Shown: piece after piece, positions 1-9,132 of the stretch
Numbering within the stretch: the first letter of the stretch is position 1
Layout of the letters: the number at the start of each line of letters is the position of its first letter
Source of the DNA: Streptomyces sp. UNOB3_S3
GTDB taxonomy: Bacteria > Actinomycetota > Actinomycetes > Streptomycetales > Streptomycetaceae
NCBI RefSeq assembly: GCF_020740895.1
Contig: NZ_JAILXP010000018.1
Span: 1 to 38,076, forward strand
DNA: 38,076 nt
Reading direction: 5' to 3'
Notes under the pieces: model-generated
Database searches by the model: none
Seen by the model: only the letters and a program-made list of their open reading frames with translations
Told to the model about the DNA's origin: nothing
Translations under genes and position numbers: made by a program

Positions 1-2
1 CC

Positions 3-833
3 CCCCGCCTCGCCCGCCGGCTCCGCCGGCGGCTGGCCGCCGACGCCGCGCTGCTGGTGCTGCTGGCGGCGTTCGCCGCGCCGCTCGTCTGGCTGCTGCT
101 GGCGTCCGTCGACGCCGAGGCCGGGCTGCGGGTGCGGACGCCCACCGGGCCGACGGCGGAGAACTTCTCCGCCGTCCTCACCGACGAGATCACCTTCACG
201 CCCATGCTCAACAGTCTGCTGCTGTGCGGTGGGGCGACCCTGCTGACGATCGTGTGCGCCGCGCTGGCCGCGTACCCGCTTTCGCGCCATCGGTCACGCC
301 TGACCAGGCCGTATCTGCTCGGCGTCCTCTTCGCGACGTGTCTGCCGATCACGGCGGTCATGGTGCCGGTGTACGGGCTGTTCGTACGGATCGACCTGAT
401 CGACACGATCCAGGGCACCGCGCTGTTCCTCGCGACCGCGCAACTCCCCTTCGCCATCTGGCTGATGAAGAACTTCATGGACGGCGTGCCGGTCGTCCTC
501 GAAGAGGCGGCGTGGACCGACGGCGCGGGGCGGCTGCAGACGCTCGTCCGCGTGATCCTGCCGCTGATGGGGCCGGGGCTCGCGGTCGTGACGATCTACT
601 GCTTCATCATGATGTGGGGCAACTTCTTCGTCCCCTTCATGCTGCTGCTCACCCCGGACCAACTACCCGCGTCCGTCAGCATCTTCACGTTCTTCGGGAA
701 CTACGGGCAGGTGGCCTACGGGCAGCTGGCGGCGTTTTCGATCCTCTACTCGACCCCCGTGGTCCTGCTGTACGCGCTCATCGCGCGCCGGCTGGGCGGC
801 GGCTTCGCGCTGGGCGGGGCGGTGAAGGGGTAG
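3..833 (+). CDS. Carbohydrate ABC transporter permease, MalG-type (5' end missing)
   Basis: Inner-membrane subunit of a binding-protein-dependent importer, most like the MalG/UgpE class of sugar permeases. The reading frame is open from the first bases of the window, and the residues before the GTG at 57 already look like a basic cytoplasmic tail leading into a membrane segment, so the true start lies upstream. Several hydrophobic spans follow. The EAA loop that contacts the ATPase is clear, near residues 145-175 counted from codon 57: EEAAWTDGAG, then an I-LP ending. The C-terminal tail is short and ends at TAG. The partner permease and solute-binding protein should lie to the left. A weak 6-bp hairpin (884-899) follows the stop. 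The substrate cannot be told from sequence; a sugar is inferred from family resemblance. Confidence 0.85.
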   Translation, partial: PRLARRLRRRLAADAALLVLLAAFAAPLVWLLLASVDAEAGLRVRTPTGPTAENFSAVLTDEITFTPMLNSLLLCGGATLLTIVCAALAAYPLSRHRSRLTRPYLLGVLFATCLPITAVMVPVYGLFVRIDLIDTIQGTALFLATAQLPFAIWLMKNFMDGVPVVLEEAAWTDGAGRLQTLVRVILPLMGPGLAVVTIYCFIMMWGNFFVPFMLLLTPDQLPASVSIFTFFGNYGQVAYGQLAAFSILYSTPVVLLYALIARRLGGGFALGGAVKG

Positions 834-965
834 TCCGTCCCGCACATCGTGAGGATGACGCCGTCCGTCTGAAGTACTACGCGCCCGTGCCACCACGGGA
901 CCCTAGACCGACCCCGCATTCCGGCCGTTCGGCTGACGTTTCGCGGAGGGGCCGCGGAAAGAATT

Positions 966-980
966 GGAATCGCTGATTCC
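966..980. promoter_or_regulatory. Inverted repeat upstream of the MacB-like ABC operon
   Basis: GGAATC, 3-base spacer GCT, then GATTCC: a perfect 6-bp inverted repeat 30 bp upstream of the GTG start at 1011. The ribosome-binding site GGAGGAGA lies between them (about 1000-1007). The position suits an operator for the two ABC genes. No regulator is encoded beside it, so the assignment is inference. Confidence 0.35.
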
Positions 981-1010
981 CCCCTTTCCCCACCCCTCCG
1001 GAGGAGACCC

Positions 1011-1793
1011 GTGTCCCACACGGCCGCTTACGCCGTCCCCCGCTCGCCCGCCGGCGCCGTCGCCGCCCGTGCCACCGGGCTGAGCAAGGTCTACGGGCAG
1101 GGCGAGACCCGGGTGGCCGCCCTGGACTCGGTCTCCGTGGAGTTCCGGCGCGCCGAGTTCACCGCGATCATGGGGCCGTCGGGTTCCGGGAAGTCGACGC
1201 TGATGCACTGCATGGCGGGCCTGGACTCGATCTCCTCGGGCTCCGCCCGGATCGGGGACGTCGAGCTCGGCGCGCTCGGCGACCGGCAGCTCACCCGGCT
1301 GCGCCGGGACCGGGTCGGCTTCGTCTTCCAGGCGTTCAATCTGCTGCCCACGCTGTCCGCGCTGGAGAACATCACGCTGCCGCTGGACATCGCGGGCCGC
1401 AAGCCCGACCCCGAGTGGCTCCAGCGGATCGTCGCGACGCTGGGCCTGTCCGGGCGGCTCGCGCACCGGCCGAGCCAGCTGTCCGGCGGGCAGCAGCAGC
1501 GCGTGGCCGTGGCCCGGGCGCTGACCGCCAAGCCCGAGCTCGTCTTCGCCGACGAGCCGACCGGCAATCTCGACTCCCGCTCCGGCGCCGAGCTGCTGGG
1601 CTTCCTGCGCGAGTCCGTCCAGGCGCTCGGGCAGACGATCGTGATGGTCACCCACGACCCGGTCGCCGCCTCCTACGCGGACCGCGTGATCTTCCTGGCC
1701 GACGGCCGGATCGTCGACGAGATCCACGCGCCGAGCGCCGACGCCGTCCTGGACCGAATGAAGGCCTTCGACGCCAAGGGCCGTACGAGCTGA
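1011..1793 (+). CDS. ABC transporter ATP-binding protein, MacB/LolD type
   Basis: ATPase (260 aa) that powers the adjacent FtsX-type permease. All ABC motifs are intact: Walker A GPSGSGKST (55-63), Q-loop Q107 in VFQAFNLLP, signature LSGGQQQ (157-163), Walker B LVFADEPT (177-184) and H-loop H215 in VTHD. The NLLPTLSALENI stretch after the Q-loop is typical of the LolD/MacB/FtsE group, which usually acts by mechanotransmission or lipid/peptide export rather than nutrient import. The start is GTG at 1011, preceded by a strong GGAGGAGA ribosome-binding site. The permease gene follows 37 bp after the stop, so the two form an operon. The substrate is unknown. Confidence 0.93.
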   Translation: MSHTAAYAVPRSPAGAVAARATGLSKVYGQGETRVAALDSVSVEFRRAEFTAIMGPSGSGKSTLMHCMAGLDSISSGSARIGDVELGALGDRQLTRLRRDRVGFVFQAFNLLPTLSALENITLPLDIAGRKPDPEWLQRIVATLGLSGRLAHRPSQLSGGQQQRVAVARALTAKPELVFADEPTGNLDSRSGAELLGFLRESVQALGQTIVMVTHDPVAASYADRVIFLADGRIVDEIHAPSADAVLDRMKAFDAKGRTS

Positions 1794-1830
1794 TCCCCGC
1801 CGGAACCGACCTCCAGGACTAGACCACCCC

Positions 1831-4365
1831 ATGTTCCGTACAGCCCTGCGCAATCTCCTCGCGCACAAGACCCGGCTGATGATGACCGCCCTCGCGGTCC
1901 TCCTCGGCACCGCCTTCGTCTCCGGCACCCTCGTCTTCAGCGACTCCGTCGGCGGCGCCTACCGCGACCGGCTGTCCAAGAGCCTCGACGACGTCGCCGT
2001 CTCCGTGACGGCGGGCGGCCCCAGCACCGACGCCAAGGACCGCAGCGTCCTCGACGACACGATGGTGAAGCGGATAGCCGCCCTCCCCGGCGTGGCCTCC
2101 GTACGGCCGTCCGTCAGCGGCATGCCGATGATCGCGGACCGGAACGGCGACCCCGTCGGCGGCGACTGGGGCAGCGACGGCGACAACTACGTCCCCGGCA
2201 AGGACGGCAAGGACAGCCGTTATCCGCTGGTCAAGGGGCGCGGCCCGGCCGGCGAGGGCGAGATCGCCCTCGATACGAAGACCGCGAAGAAGCTCGGCGC
2301 CACGCTCGGCGGCACCGTACGGCTGGCCATCGACGGCCCGGTCATGACCAAGAAGCTCGTCGGCGTCGTCACGACCGACAACCCCCGGGTGAGCGCGGGC
2401 GCCGGCCTGGCGCTCTTCGACACCGCGACCGCGCAGAAGCTCTTCGGCAAGCCCGGCGAGTTCACCGAGCTCGCCGTCTCCGCGACCCCCGGCACCGACC
2501 AGACCGCGCTGACCGCGAAGGTCCGCGCGATGCTCCCGAAGTCCTTCGAGGCCCGGAGCGGCCAGGAACTCGCGGCCTCCCAGGCCAAGATGATCGACCA
2601 GCAGACGAGCTCGATCCGCAAGACCCTGCTGATCTTCGCGGGCATCTCCCTCTTCGTCGGCGTCTTCATCATCGCCAACACCTTCACCATGCTGATCGCC
2701 CAGCGCACCCGTGAGATCGCGCTGCTGCGCGCCGTGGGCGCCTCCCGCCGCCAGGTGGTGCGCTCGGTGCTGATCGAGGCCGGGCTGCTGGGCCTGGTGG
2801 CCTCCGCCCTGGGCTTCGTCCTCGGCCTCGGCGTCGCCACCGGTCTCCACCCGGTCCTCAACGCGACCGGCGCGAGCCTGCCCGACGGCCCGCTGGTCAT
2901 CACACCCTCGGCCGTGCTGTCCGCCCTCGGGGTGGGCGTCGTGGTGACCGTGCTCGCCGCGTGGCTGCCGTCCCGGAAGGCCGCGCGGATCGCCCCGGTC
3001 GAGGCGCTGGCCTCCGTCGAGGCGGCGCCGGCCGCCCGGAGCCTCGTGGTGCGCAACTCCATCGGCGCGGCGCTCACCGCCCTGGGCGTGGGCCTCATGC
3101 TGTACGTCACGAAGTTCAAGGACAGCGGCGGCATCAACTACGCGATGGCGGGCTCGGCGCTCACCCTCGCGGGTCTGATCGTCCTGGCCCCGCTGCTCTC
3201 CCGCCCGGTCGTGCGGTTCTTCGGCCGCCTCGCGATCCGGCTCGCCGGCGTCAGCGGCAAGCTCGCCCGGGAGAACGCCCTGCGCAACCCGCGCCGCACC
3301 GCCGCCACCGCCTCCGCGCTGATGATCGGCCTCACCCTGATCACCGGTCTGACCGTGGGCGCCGTCTCCGCCGACCGGGGCATGTCCACGATGGGCGCCC
3401 CGGACATGACGGCCGACTACAAGGTCAGCTCCACCAGTTACCTCGGGCTCTCCCCCGACATCGCCCGGACGCTCGCCGGGCAGCCCGGCGTCGCGGCGGC
3501 CGTGCCGCTGCGGACGGCCGGCTTCCAGTCGGAGCAGCGCCCGGGGCTGGTCACGGGGGCGAACGTCCGGTCCCTCGTCAAGGTGGTCACCATGACCGTC
3601 GTCAGCGGCTCGCTCACCGACGTCCACGGCACCACCGCCGTCGCCGTCTCGGACAAGTTCGCGGCCGAGGGGCGCCTGAAGGTGGGATCCACGCTGCCGA
3701 TGGCGTTCTACGACGGCAAGAAGGCCGCCCCGCGCGTCGTGGCCGTCTACCAGGACAGCGACGTCCTGTCCTCGGTCCTCGCCGCCCCCGCCCTCGTGGA
3801 CCCCCATCAGGAGAAGGCGCGCGACTCCCAGGTGCTGGTGAAGGCCGCGCCGGGCAAGGCGAAGGACCTCGCCGGGAAGATCAAGGAGACGCTCGGCAAG
3901 AACCCGATCATCAAGGTCCAGAGCCAGGACGACCTGCGCCGCCACGAGGCCGGGAGCATCGACGACATCCTCTACCTGATGTACGGGCTGCTGGGCATGG
4001 CCGTCGTCATCGCCGTCATCGGCGTCGTCAACACCCTGGCCATGTCGGTCTTCGAGCGGACCCGGGAGATCGGGATGCTGCGCGCGATCGGCCTGGACCG
4101 GCGCGAGGTCAAGCGGATGGTCCGGCTGGAGTCCGTGATGATCGCGATGTTCGGCGCGGTGCTGGGCGTCGGGGCCGGCGTCTTCCTCGCCTGGTCCGGC
4201 GGCCACCTGCTGCGCTCGTCCTTCCCGCAGTACGCCATGGTCGTGCCGTGGGGCCGCATCGCGGTGTTCCTGCTGCTGGCCCTCGTGGTCGGCGTGCTGG
4301 CCTCGGTCTGGCCGGCCCGCCGGGCGGCGAGGCTCGACACCCTGGAGGCGATCGGGGCGCAGTGA
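1831..4365 (+). CDS. ABC transporter permease with two FtsX domains (MacB-like)
   Basis: Membrane partner (844 aa) of the preceding ATPase. An N-terminal membrane segment (about 15-38) is followed by an extracytoplasmic MacB-type domain rich in Asp/Lys/Gly. The first FtsX domain (about 260-400) has the coupling sequence RTREIALLRAVGASRR. After a central membrane pair and a second external domain comes the second FtsX domain (about 715-840), with RTREIGMLRAIGLDRR. The protein ends with the usual RRAARLDTLEAIGA tail. The duplicated layout means one chain can supply both halves of a transporter. This is the standard actinobacterial arrangement for a family whose members often export peptides or lipids or confer antimicrobial resistance; the cargo here cannot be read. 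Initiation is at ATG 1831 with only a weak ribosome-binding site. Confidence 0.92.
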   Translation: MFRTALRNLLAHKTRLMMTALAVLLGTAFVSGTLVFSDSVGGAYRDRLSKSLDDVAVSVTAGGPSTDAKDRSVLDDTMVKRIAALPGVASVRPSVSGMPMIADRNGDPVGGDWGSDGDNYVPGKDGKDSRYPLVKGRGPAGEGEIALDTKTAKKLGATLGGTVRLAIDGPVMTKKLVGVVTTDNPRVSAGAGLALFDTATAQKLFGKPGEFTELAVSATPGTDQTALTAKVRAMLPKSFEARSGQELAASQAKMIDQQTSSIRKTLLIFAGISLFVGVFIIANTFTMLIAQRTREIALLRAVGASRRQVVRSVLIEAGLLGLVASALGFVLGLGVATGLHPVLNATGASLPDGPLVITPSAVLSALGVGVVVTVLAAWLPSRKAARIAPVEALASVEAAPAARSLVVRNSIGAALTALGVGLMLYVTKFKDSGGINYAMAGSALTLAGLIVLAPLLSRPVVRFFGRLAIRLAGVSGKLARENALRNPRRTAATASALMIGLTLITGLTVGAVSADRGMSTMGAPDMTADYKVSSTSYLGLSPDIARTLAGQPGVAAAVPLRTAGFQSEQRPGLVTGANVRSLVKVVTMTVVSGSLTDVHGTTAVAVSDKFAAEGRLKVGSTLPMAFYDGKKAAPRVVAVYQDSDVLSSVLAAPALVDPHQEKARDSQVLVKAAPGKAKDLAGKIKETLGKNPIIKVQSQDDLRRHEAGSIDDILYLMYGLLGMAVVIAVIGVVNTLAMSVFERTREIGMLRAIGLDRREVKRMVRLESVMIAMFGAVLGVGAGVFLAWSGGHLLRSSFPQYAMVVPWGRIAVFLLLALVVGVLASVWPARRAARLDTLEAIGAQ

Positions 4366-4383
4366 GCCCCGGGACCGTATGCG

Positions 4384-4422
4384 CGAGGGCCCCCGTCCGA
4401 CCGAGTCGGACGGGGGCCCTCG
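4384..4422. terminator. Bidirectional hairpin between convergent ABC permease and pfkA genes
   Basis: Perfect 17-bp stem, CGAGGGCCCCCGTCCGA at 4384-4400 pairing with 4406-4422, around a 5-base loop CCGAG. It sits between two convergent stop codons (4365 and 4442), so it can terminate both transcripts. There is no long U-tract, which is normal for streptomycete terminators. A run of nine G (4432-4440) lies just before the pfkA stop. Confidence 0.88.
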
Positions 4423-4441
4423 TTCATACGCGGGGGGGGGA

Positions 4442-5467
4442 CTAGAAGACGGACTCGGCCTCGTCCATCCGGTCCTCCGGCACCCGCTTGAGCTCGGTGA
4501 CGGCGTCGGCCAGCGGCACCATCTCGATGTCGGTGCCCTTGAGCGCCGTCATCTTGCCGAAGTCGCCCCGGTGGGCGGCCTCGACCGCGTGCCAGCCGAA
4601 GCGGGTGGCGAGGACGCGGTCGTAGGCGGTGGGCGTACCGCCGCGCTGGACGTGGCCGAGGATGACCGGGCGGGCCTCCTTGCCCAGGCGCTTCTCCAGC
4701 TCCACGGCGAGCTTGGTGCCGATGCCGGCGAAGCGCTCGTGGCCGAACTGGTCTATGGCGCCCTTGGCGTAGTCCATGGAACCCTCGACCGGGTGCGCGC
4801 CCTCGGCGACGCAGATGACGGCGAACTTCTTGCCGCGGGAGAAGCGCTCCTCGACCATCTTGACGAGGTCGGCCGGGTCGAAGGGGCGCTCGGGGAGGCA
4901 GATGCCGTGGGCGCCGCCGGCCATGCCGGACTCCAGCGCGATCCACCCGGCGTGGCGGCCCATGACCTCGACGACCATCACCCGCTGGTGGGACTCGGCG
5001 GTGGTCTTGAGGCGGTCGATGGCCTCCGTCGCGACGCCGACGGCGGTGTCGAAACCGAAGGTGCGGTCCGTGGAGGAGATGTCGTTGTCGATGGTCTTCG
5101 GGACGCCGACGACGGGCAGGCCCGCGTCGGAGAGCATCTTGGACGCGGTGAGCGTGCCCTCGCCGCCGATCGGGATCAGCACGTCGATGCCGAGGTCGCG
5201 GGCGAGCTCCTTGGAGCTCTCGCAGGCCTCGCGCAGCCGGGCGCGCTCCAGGCGGGAGGAGCCGAGGATGGTGCCGCCGCGGGCCAGGATGCCGCTGACG
5301 GCGTCCAGGTCGAGCTTGCGGTGGCGGCCGTCCAGCAGGCCCTTGAAGCCGTCCTCGAAGCCGATGACCTCGTCGCCGTGGCCGACGAGCGCCCGGTGTA
5401 CCACCGAGCGGATGACAGCGTTCAGGCCGGGGCAGTCGCCGCCCGCCGTGAGGACTCCGATGCGCAT
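4442..5467 (-). CDS. pfkA: ATP-dependent 6-phosphofructokinase
   Basis: Phosphorylates fructose 6-phosphate to fructose 1,6-bisphosphate, the committed step of glycolysis (341 aa, full length for a bacterial PFK). Nucleotide-binding TAGGDCPGLN lies at 8-16, GGEGT at 101-105, the catalytic loop PKTIDND at 123-129 (D127 and D129) and substrate loop MGRHAGWIA at 169-177. In E. coli numbering the key specificity pair is Gly104 and Lys124. Gly104 marks ATP use, whereas PPi enzymes have Asp104; Lys124 is typical of the actinobacterial 'group III' clade that holds both kinds. The start ATG is preceded by AGGAGA. The gene is divergent from pta. By position and family it corresponds to S. coelicolor pfkA2 (SCO5426), whose loss is known to raise antibiotic output. 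Confidence 0.96.
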   Translation of the reverse strand: MRIGVLTAGGDCPGLNAVIRSVVHRALVGHGDEVIGFEDGFKGLLDGRHRKLDLDAVSGILARGGTILGSSRLERARLREACESSKELARDLGIDVLIPIGGEGTLTASKMLSDAGLPVVGVPKTIDNDISSTDRTFGFDTAVGVATEAIDRLKTTAESHQRVMVVEVMGRHAGWIALESGMAGGAHGICLPERPFDPADLVKMVEERFSRGKKFAVICVAEGAHPVEGSMDYAKGAIDQFGHERFAGIGTKLAVELEKRLGKEARPVILGHVQRGGTPTAYDRVLATRFGWHAVEAAHRGDFGKMTALKGTDIEMVPLADAVTELKRVPEDRMDEAESVF

Positions 5468-5568
5468 CGTGCTGTTTCTCCTGCTCGCTACTGGTACCTG
5501 TGAGCCAGGCCGATTGTTTCATGGGCCGACGGCCTGCGTCGCATTCCGCCGTCACCCTCCTGACGAGC

Positions 5569-5597
5569 GCCTTATCCACGAGCGCAGGTATTGTCAA
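5569..5597 (-). promoter_or_regulatory. Candidate pfkA promoter overlapping a possible pta promoter
   Basis: Read on the minus strand, a consensus -35 TTGACA (5597-5592) is followed after 17 bp by TAAGGC (5574-5569), or after 15 bp by GATAAG. This is about 100 bp upstream of the pfkA ATG. On the plus strand the same bases give TTGTCA (5591-5596), with TAACGG 17 bp later, facing pta. The -35 hexamer is convincing; the -10 elements are poor, so exact start points are uncertain. Confidence 0.4.
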
Positions 5598-5660
5598 GAG
5601 GTCAAGCCCACCCTAACGGGTTTATTTTCAGTCGAGAACTAGCCGAGTAGGAGAGCACGC

Positions 5661-7757
5661 GTGACGCGCAGCGTGTACGTGACCGGGACCGACCGGGGCG
5701 ACGGGCGCCAGGTCATCGAGCTGGGAGTCATGGAGCTCCTCACCCGCCATGTGGAGAAGGTGGGCGTCTTCCGCCCGCTCTTCCACGGGGACGGCCCCGA
5801 CCGCCTCGTCGACCTGCTGCGGTCGCGCTACCGGATGGGCCAGTCCCCCGAGAGCGTGGTCGGCATGACCTACAACGAGGCCGCCGCCCTCCAGGCCGAG
5901 CGGGGCACGGACGAGCTGGTCTCCCAGCTCGTCGAGCGCTTCCACGCGGTCGCCCGCGACCACGAGTACGTGCTGGTCCTCGGCACCGACTTCGCCGGCA
6001 CCACCCTCCCCGACGAGCTGGCCCTCAACGCCCGCCTGGCCAATGAGTTCGCCGCGTCCGTGATCACGGTCGTCGGCGGCCAGGAGCAGTCGGCCGAGTC
6101 GGTGCGGGCCGAGGCGCGCAACGCCTTCCGCGCCTATGAGTCGCTGGGCTGCGACGTCGTCGCCCTGGTCGTCAACCGGGTGGCCCCGGGCGACCGCGAG
6201 GCCATCGGCGAGCCGCTGTCCGCGAGCCTGCCGGTGCCCTGCTACGCCCTGCCCGAGGACAGCGCGCTGTCCGCGCCGACCGTGCGCCAGATCGTCCAGA
6301 AGCTGGGCGCCGAGGTGCTGCTGGGCGACGACGCCGGGCTCTCCCGCGACGCCAAGGACTTCGTCTTCGGCGGCGCCATGCTGCCGGTCTTCCTGCCCGC
6401 CCTGACCGAGGGCTGCCTGGTCGTCACCCCCGGCGACCGCGTGGACCTGATCGTCGGCGCGCTGGCCGCGCACAGCGCGGGCGCCCCGGCCATCGCCGGT
6501 GTGCTGCTGACCCTGGACGAGCGCCCCGGCCCGGACATCCTGGCGCTGGCCGGCCGGCTGGCCCCGGGCACCCCGGTGGTCTCGGTGCCGGGCGGCTCCT
6601 TCCCGACCGCGGCCGAGCTCTTCGCCGTCGAGGGCAAGCTGGAGGCGTCCTCGCCGCGCAAGGTGGAGACCGCGCTGGGCCTCTTCGAGCGCCACGTGGA
6701 CACCGCCGAGCTGACCAACCGCATCTCCGTGGCCCGCTCCGAGCGCGTCACGCCGATGATGTTCGAGCACGAGCTGATCGAGCGCTCCCGCTCCGCCCGC
6801 CGCCGGGTCGTCCTCCCCGAGGGCACCGAGGAGCGGGTGCTGCGCGCGGCCGACGTGCTGCTGCGCCGCGACGTCTGCGACCTGATCCTGCTGGGCGAGG
6901 TGGACGCCATCCGCAAGCGCGCCGCCGAGCTGGGCATCGACCTGGCCGACGCGCAGCTCATCGACCCGGCGACCTCCGCGCTGCGGGACCGCTTCGCCGA
7001 GATCTACGCCAAGGCCCGCGCCCACAAGGGCATGACCGTCGAGCTGGCCCACGACGTCGTCGCCGACGTCTCCTACTTCGGCACCCTGATGGTCCAGGAG
7101 GGCCTGGCCGACGGCATGGTCTCCGGCGCGGTGCACTCCACCGCCGCCACCATCCGCCCCGCCTTCGAGATCATCAAGACGGCGCCGGGCGCCCAGATCG
7201 TCTCCTCGGTCTTCTTCATGTGCCTGGCCGACCGGGTCCTGGTCTACGGCGACTGCGCGGTCAACCCCGACCCCAACGCCGAGCAGCTCGCGGACATCGC
7301 CATCCAGTCCGCCGAGACCGCCAGGCAGTTCGGCGTCGAGCCGCGCGTGGCGATGCTGTCGTACTCCACCGGCACCTCCGGCTCGGGCGCGGACGTCGAC
7401 AAGGTCCGCAAGGCCACCGAGCTGGTCCGGGAGCGCCACCCCGAGCTCCTGGTCGAGGGCCCGATCCAGTACGACGCCGCCGTCGACGCCCGCGTCGCCG
7501 CGACCAAGCTGCCGGGCTCCGAGGTCGCGGGCAAGGCCACGGTGCTGGTCTTCCCCGACCTCAACACCGGCAACAACACCTACAAGGCCGTCCAGCGCTC
7601 GGCCGGCGCGGTCGCGGTGGGCCCGGTCCTCCAGGGCCTGCGCAAGCCGGTCAACGACCTGTCGCGCGGCGCGCTGGTCCAGGACATCGTGAACACCGTG
7701 GCGATCACCGCCATCCAGGCCCAGGGCGAGCAGCGCGGCGAGCGCACCGAGCCCTGA
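5661..7757 (+). CDS. pta: Phosphate acetyltransferase
   Basis: Interconverts acetyl-CoA + Pi and acetyl phosphate + CoA (698 aa, the long Pta form). The N-terminal third is a BioD/P-loop-like domain, but the loop is degenerate (GTDRGDGRQ, with no GK[ST]), so nucleotide hydrolysis is unlikely. A DRTGG-type regulatory domain follows (around EGCLVVTPGDRVDL, about 250). The catalytic PTA domain fills about 370-690: VVLPEGTEERVLRAA, a central SYSTGTSGSGADVDKV stretch, and PDLNTGNNTYKAVQR then GPVLQGLRKPVNDLSRG for CoA and acetyl-phosphate binding. The GTG start follows AGGAGA at the usual spacing. ackA lies 80 bp downstream, so the two form a pta-ackA operon that sets acetate overflow and the acetyl-phosphate pool. 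Confidence 0.96.
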   Translation: MTRSVYVTGTDRGDGRQVIELGVMELLTRHVEKVGVFRPLFHGDGPDRLVDLLRSRYRMGQSPESVVGMTYNEAAALQAERGTDELVSQLVERFHAVARDHEYVLVLGTDFAGTTLPDELALNARLANEFAASVITVVGGQEQSAESVRAEARNAFRAYESLGCDVVALVVNRVAPGDREAIGEPLSASLPVPCYALPEDSALSAPTVRQIVQKLGAEVLLGDDAGLSRDAKDFVFGGAMLPVFLPALTEGCLVVTPGDRVDLIVGALAAHSAGAPAIAGVLLTLDERPGPDILALAGRLAPGTPVVSVPGGSFPTAAELFAVEGKLEASSPRKVETALGLFERHVDTAELTNRISVARSERVTPMMFEHELIERSRSARRRVVLPEGTEERVLRAADVLLRRDVCDLILLGEVDAIRKRAAELGIDLADAQLIDPATSALRDRFAEIYAKARAHKGMTVELAHDVVADVSYFGTLMVQEGLADGMVSGAVHSTAATIRPAFEIIKTAPGAQIVSSVFFMCLADRVLVYGDCAVNPDPNAEQLADIAIQSAETARQFGVEPRVAMLSYSTGTSGSGADVDKVRKATELVRERHPELLVEGPIQYDAAVDARVAATKLPGSEVAGKATVLVFPDLNTGNNTYKAVQRSAGAVAVGPVLQGLRKPVNDLSRGALVQDIVNTVAITAIQAQGEQRGERTEP

Positions 7758-7766
7758 TCCGCCCCG

Positions 7767-7794
7767 CGGGGCCGGGGCACGAGCCCCGGCCCCG
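7767..7794 (+). other. Intercistronic hairpin between pta and ackA
   Basis: A 12-bp perfect stem (CGGGGCCGGGGC, 7767-7778, paired with 7783-7794) with loop ACGA starts 10 bp after the pta stop and ends 43 bp before the ackA ATG. It could be a partial terminator or a processing/stability element that sets the pta:ackA ratio. No U-tract follows, so read-through into ackA is expected. Confidence 0.6.
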
Positions 7795-7837
7795 TACCCA
7801 TGAGACGCCCCCCGAATCCCCCACACGGAAAGCCCCG

Positions 7838-9049
<1,212 letters not shown>

Positions 9050-9132
9050 TCGGCGGAACTTCGTGATCCGTTCCTTGGTCTTTCCCACAGCTCGAATATT
9101 CCGCTCCGAAACAAACCGATAGGATCTGCCCC

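Noticed and set aside
1819..4206. 795-residue minus-strand frame opposite the FtsX permease gene
   Set aside because: Composition is Asp/Gly/His/Arg-rich with no domain; it is antisense to a well-supported gene.
5661..6200. Pta N-terminus as a functional BioD-type P-loop ATPase
   Set aside because: The loop reads GTDRGDGRQ and lacks the GK[ST] core, so nucleotide hydrolysis is not supported.
7220..7837. Longer acetate kinase start within pta
   Set aside because: That frame is Arg/Gly-rich and out of phase with pta; the family begins at ATG 7838.
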